The notes under the pieces: generated by a model
Told to the model about the DNA's origin: nothing
The model's input: only the letters and a program-made list of their open reading frames with translations
The model's database searches: none
Part shown: one piece after another, positions 19,536-27,178 of the stretch
Layout of the letters: each line of letters starts with the position of its first letter
How positions within the stretch are numbered: position 1 is the first letter of the stretch
Translations under genes and position numbers: made by a program
NCBI GenBank assembly: GCA_964058805.1
Contig: CAXKVV010000545.1
Span: 1 to 27,178, forward strand
DNA length: 27,178 bases
Direction: 5' to 3'
Source of the DNA: Schoenoplectus triqueter
Lineage: Eukaryota > Streptophyta > Magnoliopsida > Poales > Cyperaceae

Positions 19536-20098
19536 GAAGGTGATACATCATTAATATAATCTTCTTTTGGAATGTAAGATGTAATCAAACAAAAATGATA
19601 AATATAATTAAATTTCTGCAAATATCTTATTAGTTATTCCTAATTAAATAAATAATGCATTCAAAGCTACTTAGTTGAAAAAAATGAAATATAATATATT
19701 TTTTACTCGACTGCACCAAACAAAAGAGGACGTGCTTGTCGTTGCTAATTTCTTGTGCAAAATCACCTTTCATTATATTAGTTTTTAATTGCAGATTTAA
19801 AAGCATTGATATGCATTATGATATCACTTGAATTTTCCCTAGAAAACTTTAAAATAAATTGTGTATAAATAGTCGTTTTACAATGAAGTGTGTACTTTTT
19901 TTCCCTTTTGAAAACATTGAGGTCAAAAAGTTGAATTCGGCCCAGCTGAAGTTGGAGTTGGCAAAACCATTTCAATATCACATCAACGGTCGGTCCCTTT
20001 TTTCTTCTGATTAGTTGAAGGGTGAGATTTCGAACAAAATGAATGATGAACTCTTTCAGTTACAAAGAACTAGCCTGAAGTGAAGAGAGAGGAGGAGA

Positions 20099-20252
20099 AG
20101 GCAATAAAAGATAACATTAACGGAATGGAAAGAAGCCGTTAATAATTTTTGCTATTTGACGGTTCATATTGAAGAGATGAGGGGATTACTAACGGAAAAA
20201 AGTAACGGAGCTAATATAACGATTAGAGACCCGGAAGAAACCCAATTTAGCA
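20099..20252 (+). repeat. 154-bp dispersed repeat, copy B
   Basis: It matches 13981-14134 and lies about 105 bp beyond the end of the second 3.2 kb copy. The first 3.2 kb copy has no equivalent next to it. Confidence 0.8.
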
Positions 20253-20902
20253 GTTTTCTCGGATGAACAGCTGATGTGGCAATTGAGCACGCTCTCATTC
20301 ACTGAATCTTGCTCAATTCTTAATAATATATTTCAATTCTTTCTTTTGTAATCGTTAGTTTGTATATAGGAGAAGTGATTTGATGTACGAAAACGGTCGT
20401 TTGATAATAAAATTGTTTCAATTTCTTATTTAACTTTCTTCCAATTCTAGCATTACTAACATTGTGTTTTCTGAAAAAGTTACTTTATTGCTAAAATTAA
20501 ATTCAATCGATCGGACAAACTTTAAATACGAACTCACCCACGGCTCTCAAGTCTTTCCTTCTCTTCCTGCATCATAGCAAATACTGACACCCAACTCTGT
20601 GACTAAAACCTTTTGGAATTTCAGTTAATTCCAAATTTATATTATGCATCTCATTATTTATTCTTTATCAAAAATTATTCTTGATTCAGTACTTCTTACC
20701 TCGGTAAACCCATCTCTTTTTGTTTGGTTTGATTTCTGTAAAGTAACATAAAATTCTAGAAACTTTTGGGGACAAACAATGATGCTTCTTTGCTCGTTCA
20801 TGCAACTAATTAAAATGCTTCTTTGCCCACCCATTGATTGACCGTGTCCATGATGAAGCACTAAGCAAGATGCTTTGCCGCATCCCGCCAAGCACATCTT
20901 TA
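20253..20902. other. Unassigned intergenic DNA
   Basis: No family is recognised. A minus-strand frame of 79 codons (20658-20897) has no signal peptide or known motif and I treat it as chance. Confidence 0.4.
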
Positions 20903-21037
20903 GGTTCTGTTCGGCGTTGTTATTGTGCGTGTGAGAAAAAAAAATTGAGTCTGAGTGATTTTTTTTCCCATAAGTACAGTAAAAATTAATTCAATTTTCT
21001 AAGATTTTCTCACGCGTGGGGAGAAAACAAACAGGCC
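20903..21037 (+). mobile_element. Tourist-like (PIF/Harbinger-type) MITE
   Basis: This 135-bp element has imperfect terminal inverted repeats: GGTTCTGTTCGGCG at the left, and the inverse of GGCCTGTTTGTTTTC at the right. GTGTGAGAAAA pairs with CGCGTGAGAAAA further in. It is flanked by TTA on both sides (20900-20902 and 21038-21040), the usual target duplication for this group. Confidence 0.75.
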
Positions 21038-21040
21038 TTA

Positions 21041-22220
21041 TTAATTTGACGAATAATAAAACTCATGAAATGACTTTGTTATTACCAATGGTGATTTTCA
21101 CGCTAAAAACAAGGAATTTCTACGTGCACAAACTTTTTTGAGCTCTCTAATTATTTATTTCTACTTTTTATTAAGCGTTTAAATGTTTTATCCTGCAACG
21201 ATCAAAATTTTATCTTAAATTATTTTATTTGACATCAGCTCTCAGATGAAGCATTTTTACAAAATTCGGTCTTACATTTGTGATGAGCGTGTAAAGTCCT
21301 TATTTACTATCTATCACGGTTGTTACATAGCTACACAATTTCGTTCGTTGTTGTTTTCTGTCGCAAAACATTTCCCCTCTATCATTGCAAAGGGGCCGGA
21401 GTACTTCCGATGGCAATTGGACAAAAAATAAATCCGATGGACATATCTATCAATTAAATAACGTTAAAATTTATATTTATATTTTAACCAGCTGTTTTAA
21501 TAATCGTGCAAATCATAAGATATAAAGATCCAACGGTCACAATCACCCATCAAATAAAAATCAGTTCAATAGACTTTGAACCTACTCCCGCCCCATTGCA
21601 AAACCTAAATCTCCCTCTCGACCTCTCCCCTCAGCTGTTCTTGTCTCTCTCTTCCTCCGCCATTCTCCTCTCCGATGGAGTAGCATCCATCTAAACCTCC
21701 TCTGTACAGCCGTTCGCGATGACGTACATCCCTCAAAGCCGAAAAAGTACTCGATCTATGATAAATCTGATAGTTCTTTTTTTTTTTTCAATTGACGGCT
21801 TCTATCTAATTTGTACATCATTTTCATGCAGATCGATGAGAATGTATTGAAAGATAAACCTCAACCACAGGTCGCTACGAATCTCAATATAACCCGGTGC
21901 AAAAAAATGTCAATTTTAAATAATTTTATTATATGAATTTTGTTCTCAATTTATATATTAGAATTAGACTAATCTGACTAAATTTTCATATATTACGTAC
22001 CGTTGAATGGTGAGTTCTTTTTTTATTTTTAGCTGAATTGTTTATTACTAGACCTTCTTACATAATATAACATAATATAGTCCCGTTATTAATATACTAG
22101 TATATAAATGATGAATTTTAATTTACTAAAAAATGATGTTTAAAGAATCAAATTAATGGTTTTATCAAAAAAAAAAGAATCAAATTAATGGAGATATTAT
22201 TGTCAGGGAGACAGGGACTC
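21041..22220. other. Intergenic DNA with an exon-like stretch
   Basis: A C-rich, leader-like stretch (about 21585-21720, with CTAAATCTCCCTCTC) leads to ATGACGTACATCCCTCAAAG at 21719. A T-rich gap and GCAG|ATCGATGAG (about 21832) follow. This is the composition of a small first exon, intron and second exon, but the frames are short and no family is recognised. An 18-bp direct repeat (AAAGAATCAAATTAATGG) occurs at 22142 and 22174. Confidence 0.3.
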
Positions 22221-22930
22221 ACGTGATAAGTGATAAGAACAAAGATCCATCCAGCGCAAGGAAAATGACAAACTAAAGAAATATAGCTACTGCGGTCCGT
22301 GAGCTCACAGATCCGACTCTTCTGTCCGGTCTATATTAAAATTCTATCAAATAATACCTAAACGTTTAATTTGAATTTTATTTGGCTTATTTAAAAAAAA
22401 TCCTTATTTACCTTTTTGCTGCTCTCATTGAAATGGAGCAATGCTTTCAATTTATTAACCAGTTAGATATTAGATCCTATCGGTAGATGCATGTTCAACC
22501 AGGGACAGCCGCATCTTTGATTTTGGAAAAAAATATTTTTAAGTTAAATTTTTGCTAATTTGTCCTCATCTAGATCAACTCTCTATCTACTTAGATCGTT
22601 TAATTATTTTCATAGAGAAAAATATTTAATATTATAGATAACAAAAAAAATTATACAAAGATTTTAAAATTTGAAGTCCCGTAAAGAAAATTTTCCTTCA
22701 TCGACTTGATTATTTATTATTTTGAAATTTATTTTGTTATTACTTTAATATATAAAAAGATATTACTTTGATATTTTTTATTATATATGAATATATATAT
22801 TAAATTATTATTATTTTATTTAATATCCGATTAGCTAATAAATTTGTACCCGATAAATTACTATAATCTGATTATTACCCTCTGATTAAAATTCTGCATC
22901 CGATCCTGATCATAGACAGTACACTTTTTT
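22221..22930. other. AT-rich intergenic DNA
   Basis: No gene is visible. A CACGTG palindrome (about 22220) is present, but without a nearby gene it has no supported role. Confidence 0.4.
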
Positions 22931-23430
22931 TTCTCAAGTACTATGATACTGATATGAAGATCCCATCATAAATAATACTCCATTTTTCCACAAGTACTAT
23001 GATACATTGATACTGATCTGAAGTATTTCTTCTCTCTCACTCGAGCAACAACCCTTCCCTGATCATTCTGTCGTGAAAAATCACCCGATTCTTTGATATA
23101 TAGATCTTGATTCAATGCATGAGGGGAAGAAAGAGAAAGAAATGATAGTCTACTTGACAGGCTCTGCAGCAGTGGAAACCGAGAAACCATTGGGCGCGGT
23201 TTATAATAAGACATGATGGCAATGGTCTCCTCTCGACTTGAACCATCATTTTGTCGTTTTGAATACTGATTTGAAGTACTTTATGATTTTGAATATTTTA
23301 TGTCATTAGTAACGTATACTAGCTAATTTGATATCGTAGACAAATCCATAGAATTTTCATTGAGTTAATTTCATTGTATCTGTGATGAGACGCGATGGCA
23401 ATGGTCGACTTGAATCATCACTTTATTTTC
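22931..23430. repeat. Locally duplicated short segments
   Basis: CAAGTACTATGATAC recurs near 22936 and 22991, with a weaker echo near 23262. A second pair, GATGGCAATGGTC followed by CGACTTGAA and CATCA, occurs at about 23214-23251 and 23392-23422; the first carries a 5-base insertion. These look like old local duplications. A minus-strand frame of 82 codons spans part of it and shows no family motif. Confidence 0.6.
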
Positions 23431-24180
23431 AACTCAATTTCAAACTATTACAAATCAAATTAAATTAGTTTGACTTTAAATAAATTGAATTTTAAACTCT
23501 CATTTTAGTTTGTAATTATTTATCCATTTCAAATCAAATTAATTCAATTAGATTTTAAATTAAATTCAAACACTACCTTGATAAAATTTGTTTCGTTTGA
23601 ACCTCTAGTTTAGAGAGCAGCGAAATTCATCCCTTGGACCATGGGCATTGGGGATCGGAGATGGCATCTTATTGATATCTCATCATTGATACCGAACTGC
23701 ATAGTCTGTATTATGTATTCACTTAATTTGATAATTATTTATATTAATAACTTTGTTACATAACTTATATGTTACTTTTATTCTTCAATATAAATGAGTT
23801 ATTATTTAGATTAACGGTATTGTAAATAATTAAATCATTAATATAAAAATAATTGCTTTAATATGAAATGGGTTGCTAAGGTGATAAAACGATTTTCCTT
23901 TTTTTTTCTGAAGTATTTCACTTATAAAGTGTTCAGTTCAAGAACTAGCTTTTGATTTTGTAGTAAAGACAATGTTTTTTATGTGGGAGATCGTATGTTC
24001 GAATTCATATGGATTTTTTATAGACAATTAAAAATTAATATATTAAATTCTCACCTTTATCTAAAAAATAATCAGTTACGTAAATCTAAATCTAGATTGT
24101 TCATACAAATTACCCGTATTATAATCTCAACCGATCAAAATTAATATCAGACCGTCATACAAATTCAGACTCGTTATAAA
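23431..24180. other. AT-rich intergenic DNA
   Basis: AAATCAAATTAAATT-type words recur near 23450-23560. I see no gene and no element with definable ends. Confidence 0.4.
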
Positions 24181-25028
24181 TGAGGCGGGACAGTTAAGAA
24201 CAAGATAGTGTAGGCCACATAAGCCGAATCGGAGCTGTCCAACGGGTTAGAAGGATTATTGGGTTAGATGGACTGAGTTAGGATGGATTGCTTTGAGAAG
24301 GGGGTCACAATCCGTTCTAGAATCATGAATTGAACGGGTCAATAAGAAGGAGCGGATTAGTGGGGTGGAGTTAGGTCGGGTTTTAGTTGTTCAGAAAAAT
24401 CATCTCTGCATTTTATTTGTTCAGAAAAAACTTGGCCGAAAAAATTATAAAAATTATAAACATAAACTGGGATGATTTGTACTTTGTGGGGGAGGCGAAG
24501 TGCAAGTTGGAGGGAATTAACATAATTCCCAAATAGGGGCCTACTGAACAGTGGTAAATCGTCTGTCCTGCTCCAAGTTGGCGAAGTGCTCATGTGAACA
24601 CCTTACGGCGATCTGACACGAGGAAGGCTTATTCGACGCAACAGGGGAAAGAGGTTTTTACCCATTGGAAATTAGAGAGGGGGCCTTGAATTTGATAGGG
24701 GTTTGATGGTTTGTGTGAGTGAGGCAGGCAAAAGTAGAGAGAAAAGGGTCAAGAAATGGAGAGTGGGCAGTGACATCACGTGCGGCAAATTTTGAGTATA
24801 CTCCGTGTATTTTAGGCCGGGTTAGAGGGGTTAAACTGGCAGGTTCGGTCGGATCGGTTCAAATCGGATCGAAATAGGATGGATTAGATTTTAGATAGAT
24901 TTTTTTTGAAAAAATACACAGACACGATATGTAGTTGGTTCATGGATTGATCGGTCTTAGGGTTTGTTAGGTTATGACCTTGGATTGAATCGAGACGGGT
25001 TACGGTCTCGAATTTGACGGGTCGAGTT
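24181..25028 (+). repeat. GGGT-rich, G-biased block
   Basis: The plus strand is rich in GGGTTAG, CGGGTC, GGATCGG and GGATGGATT words, similar in style to 5575-5900. No consistent period and no coding frame of a known family. It may be decayed intergenic repeat DNA. Confidence 0.45.
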
Positions 25029-25339
25029 CAGTGACGGAGCCAAAATTTTACATAAGTGGTATAAATTAATATTATTTAAATAAATTATTAATTTAAATAA
25101 AATTATTTATATTTTTATGTTACTAATAATGATTTGAAATTTGAAATTGGTACGAATTTATATTAAAAAATTATTTCTCATAACTTAAAAATATTAGTGG
25201 GGTCAATAGTAAAAAAATAAAATAAATTTTAGTGGGTTCAAATTAATATTAAAATGATAAATATTATTATAAATATATCATATTTTCATAAGTCATATAA
25301 CATATTTATAAATTTCAGTGATGTCAATTGACACCACTG
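25029..25339 (+). mobile_element. hAT-like non-autonomous element
   Basis: It begins CAGTGACGGAGCCAAAATTT, a terminus typical of plant hAT-type non-autonomous elements (usual form CAGTGGCGGAGCC). It ends GACACCACTG. The last 24 bases form a near-perfect palindrome around TGTCAATTGACA. The interior has AGTGGGGTCAA and AGTGGGTTCAA words. Flanking GTCGAGTT and (A)GTCGATCC share five bases, so a degraded 8-bp target duplication is possible but not clear. Confidence 0.55.
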
Positions 25340-25340
25340 A

Positions 25341-25662
25341 GTCGATCCGACCGGTCAAAATACTTTTCATATAAAAATTTAGTTGGAGACCAAATTTTAT
25401 ATTTTTTAGAATTTTTTACTATTTTTTTAAGATAGCTAGAAAATCACTTGATTTAATTATTACGAGTCATTCAAAATGAGTTATTTTCTAGCTATCTTAA
25501 AAAATAGTAAAAAAATCCGAAAAAAGTAAAAAATTTGGTCTCCAACTAGATTTTCATATGAAAAACATTTTGACTTGCCAGATCGACAATTTAAACTTTG
25601 AAAATGAAGAAATGATCCGTAGCACACGAGTCATCCGTGCTACGCTTAGCACTGTATCCAAA
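25341..25662 (+). mobile_element. Foldback MITE, family B, left end missing
   Basis: The arms around the centre at about 25465 pair GGAGACCAAATTTTATATTT with its inverse, and GATAGCTAGAAAATCACT with GTTATTTTCTAGCTATC. The right terminus is complete: its inverse reads AGTTTGGATACAGTGC next to (TA)n. The left arm starts abruptly at GTCGATCCGACC, at the hAT-like element, so about 90 bp of the left end are lost. Confidence 0.75.
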
Positions 25663-25673
25663 CTATATATATA

Positions 25674-26069
25674 GAGTAAAGATACTGTGAGCTTAAGCTC
25701 CTAAAAGCCTTCCGTGAGTTTAAGCTCCTGGAGGCCTTCCGTGAGCTTAACTCAAAAAATACATCAAATCTTCTCAAAATTTTAATTTATCATCCTCATT
25801 AAAAAAATTATATGAAAATCTTGGGGATGCAAAAATTTAAAGTGTTTTGAGTTTTTTAAGTCACCGTTTAAAATTTTTTAAAATAATATTCAAGTATTAA
25901 ATATTTTAGAGTTGATTTTTAAAAATTAAAAATCATGACTTAAAAAGTTTAAAATATTCCAAATTTTTGCATCCCATAAGATTTTCATATAAAAAATATA
26001 ATGAGCATGATAAATTAAAATTTGGAGATGATTTGATATACTTTTTGAATTGAACTCACGGTATCTTTA

Positions 26070-26072
<3 letters not shown>
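25674..26072 (+). mobile_element. Foldback MITE, family D
   Basis: The termini GAGTAAAGATACTGTGAGC and the inverse of GCTCACGG-like TTGAACTCACGGTATC match with three differences over 23 bp. Long inner arms (about 25749-25863 and 25937-26058) pair as well, sharing TTTTAATTTATCAT and ATATGAAAATCTT. Near the left end the words CCGTGAGYTTAAGCTCC are tandemly repeated. The element is about 400 bp with no coding capacity. Confidence 0.8.

Positions 26073-26103
<31 letters not shown>
26071..26103 (+). repeat. Microsatellite (TC)n(TA)n between MITEs
   Basis: About ten TC units followed by about eight TA units join families D and A. Confidence 0.95.
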
Positions 26104-26104
<1 letters not shown>

Positions 26105-26503
26105 GTGAGGCTATGGTGCTTCGCGAAACACAAAACCTCATGTGCTTTTCGTCCGTATCTCGAATTTGAAAGTTCAAACAGCCGATCCAAACCGTTGAGC
26201 ATGATCTTCATATTGAATTATCTTGGTAGATAAAAAATTATATTTTTTTAAAACTTTTTGCTATTTTTTAGATGGATACAAAATCACTAGATTCGGATAG
26301 TGCCGAAATCTTTAGATCAACAAACTTTGTGCCCATTTAAAAAATAGCAAATTTTTTTATAAAAATATAAAATTTGATCTCCAAGGATATTTCAATATGA
26401 AGATGTTATTTAATGGTTTGGATCAGTGTTTGAACTTTCAAATTTGAAATATAAATATGAAACACAAGAGTTTTTGTGTTTCACGAGACACTATAGCCGG
26501 ACT
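26104..26503 (+). mobile_element. Foldback MITE, family A, complete
   Basis: The left arm (26104-26276) starts AGTGAGGCTATGGTGCTTCG. The right arm (26335-26503), read inversely, starts AGTCCGGCTATAGTGTCTCG. Both continue with GAAACACAAAA, TTTGAAAGTTCAAAC, GATCCAAACC, ATCTTCATATTGAA and TTGCTATTTTTTA. The loop is about 58 bp. It is flanked on both sides by (TA)n. The transcript would fold into a hairpin of about 165 bp. Confidence 0.85.
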
Positions 26504-26640
26504 ATATATATATATATATATATATAGTCTGGCTATCGTGTCTTCAACAGCACTTCAATCAGGTGCTGCCAAGCCTCATAACCCTTCAATCGCTTTTAGA
26601 TTCGTGCATTTTTGGAGTGCGGAACGGAGAATTTTGAAAG
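26504..26640 (+). mobile_element. (TA)n followed by an orphan MITE terminus
   Basis: After (TA)n comes AGTCTGGCTATCGTGTCTTC at 26525, the same terminal motif as family A, but the sequence then diverges and no partner arm is found. It may be the remaining end of another member, or a neighbouring family sharing only the terminus. Confidence 0.5.
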
Positions 26641-26771
26641 CACCGTTATACGCTTAACATGAAACAAAAAATAAAAAACGAAATAACCCCTCCTCCGTCT
26701 CTCCACAGGATTAACAGCTACCGCCGTTACCGTAATTTTTGGGATAAAAAAATTTACTGTGAGACGGATTG

Positions 26772-26780
26772 TATATATAA
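26772..26780 (+). promoter_or_regulatory. Candidate TATA box of the right-edge gene
   Basis: TATATATAA lies about 290 bp upstream of the ATG at 27065. Transcription from here would start near 26805 and give a leader of about 260 nt containing a pyrimidine-rich tract (26848-26895) and the hairpin at 26997-27063. A second copy of the same motif lies at 27024, too close to the ATG to leave a normal leader. Confidence 0.4.
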
Positions 26781-26996
26781 TATTCTAGGCTCTCGAATAA
26801 TTGAAGCGAGCGTGCGAGAGGGAGGGAGGGCAAGAAAACACGTGTACTATTTTTTCTTTCTTTGTTGCTTTTCCTTTTCGTTTCTTTCTTTTTTGTACGG
26901 TAACCCACTGATTGAGAACATTGAGAAGTTCCTAGAAGTAGAAATACCCTTTTTGTTGTAGTGCTCTGGCCTTTTGCGAGTAGTATCAGCGGGGAA

Positions 26997-27063
26997 GTTC
27001 AATTTTGTTTATTCGAGGGTCTATATATATAATATTCTAGCTCTCGAATAAACAAAATTGAAC
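26997..27063 (+). repeat. Perfect 21-bp inverted repeat ending one base before a start codon
   Basis: The left arm 26997-27017 (beginning GTTCAATTTTG) and right arm 27043-27063 (ending CAAAATTGAAC) are exact inverse copies, with a 25-base loop containing TATATATAATATTCTAG. As RNA this would form a stable stem-loop directly before the ATG. Confidence 0.97.
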
Positions 27064-27064
27064 G
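27024..27064 (+). repeat. Second copy of a TATA-containing promoter block
   Basis: TATATATAATATTCTAG followed by CTCTCGAATAA repeats 26772-26800 with one base missing. After a 6-base difference (ACAAAA) both go on with TTGAA. So about 37-41 bp of the promoter are duplicated about 252 bp apart. Confidence 0.9.
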
Positions 27065-27178
27065 ATGAAAACAGACCGGTTAGTTCTCGTCCTCGAGTTG
27101 CTGGTTTTCATCTCTCTTCCTGCAATCTCATCGGGCCAATTAAATGGAGCGGCGATTCAGATGTCCGAGCGCGCTGCT
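27065..27178 (+). CDS. Start of a secreted or membrane protein gene (partial)
   Basis: An ATG opens an uninterrupted 38-codon frame to the window edge. The first 24 residues or so look like a signal peptide: a basic start (MKTDR), a hydrophobic core (LVLVLELLVFISLP) and a small-residue cleavage region (AISSG). The visible mature part is QLNGAAIQMSERAA. The ER-A-A ending is reminiscent of the start of plant leucine-rich-repeat N-terminal caps, but too little is present to name a family. A promoter-like region with TATA motif and pyrimidine-rich leader lies upstream, and the start codon sits at the foot of the inverted repeat at 26997-27063. Confidence 0.65.
   Translation, partial: MKTDRLVLVLELLVFISLPAISSGQLNGAAIQMSERAA

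Larger units (their letters stand above)
16793..19995 (+). repeat. 3.2 kb direct duplication, copy 2
   Basis: It is homologous to 232-3423, in the same orientation, about 16.6 kb further along. It has the same internal order. It keeps two segments that copy 1 lacks: about 17990-18227 and about 19067-19209. The second lies between GAAA/CGAAATT microhomologies, so copy 1 probably lost it by deletion. Near the right end, about 50 bp (19908-19960) are also absent from copy 1. Confidence 0.85.

Noticed and set aside
26457..26961. Overlapping short frames upstream of the right-edge gene
   Set aside because: They fall in a MITE arm, microsatellite and promoter/leader region, overlap on both strands and show no family motif.
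26941..26962. Sequence whose inverse begins CACTACAACAAAAAG, like a CACTA terminus
   Set aside because: No subterminal repeats and no partner; it lies in the leader of the right-edge gene and is probably chance.
1..27178. CRISPR arrays, operons, bacterial terminators or plasmid/phage functions
   Set aside because: No spaced identical repeats of CRISPR type and no dense coding. Introns and plant retroelements show this is plant nuclear DNA.

Overview
The window looks like nuclear DNA from a flowering plant. It is AT-rich and intron-bearing. It holds L1-type LINE reverse transcriptase remnants, a tRNA-derived SINE, a CACTA-type end, a Tourist-type MITE and several foldback MITEs. It also has two gene remnants of plant secreted-enzyme families, an A1 aspartic protease and a GDSL lipase. 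I cannot name the species. Most of the window is repeat-derived or unassigned. The only sequence that looks like an intact gene is the first 38 codons of a secreted protein entering at the right edge (27065 onward).

Layout. A 3.2 kb segment at 232-3423 recurs in the same orientation at 16793-19995. Each copy carries a short ORF, a very GC-rich minisatellite with a 51-52 bp period, and a minus-strand LINE reverse transcriptase tail. A further LINE fragment (3980-4225, minus) and unassigned AT-rich DNA follow the first copy. The stretch 6716-8221 has a C-rich exon-like start and a good splice acceptor near its end, and may be a degraded or unrecognised transcription unit. An aspartic protease pseudogene lies at 9478-12394 (minus). 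Its single intron is filled with MITEs and AT microsatellites. A CACTA-type end (12692), a SINE (14539-14672) and a 5'-truncated GDSL lipase remnant (14834-16186, minus) follow. The second copy of the 3.2 kb segment comes next, so the two copies bracket both gene remnants.

The right part (20000-26640) is intergenic. It holds a Tourist-like MITE, GGGT-rich DNA, a hAT-like element, and a chain of three foldback MITEs joined by (TA)n/(TC)n microsatellites. These MITEs share a terminal motif with elements in the protease intron. The last 400 bp form the promoter and leader of the right-edge gene. There a TATA-containing block is duplicated, and a perfect 21-bp inverted repeat ends one base before the start codon.

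I see no operon-like cooperation between genes. The most interesting signals are structural: the strongly conserved core of the duplicated segment, its G-quadruplex-prone array, the microsatellite-associated MITE superfamily, and the hairpin at the start codon of the right-edge gene. All calls rest on reading the sequence and on remembered family motifs. No database search was possible.
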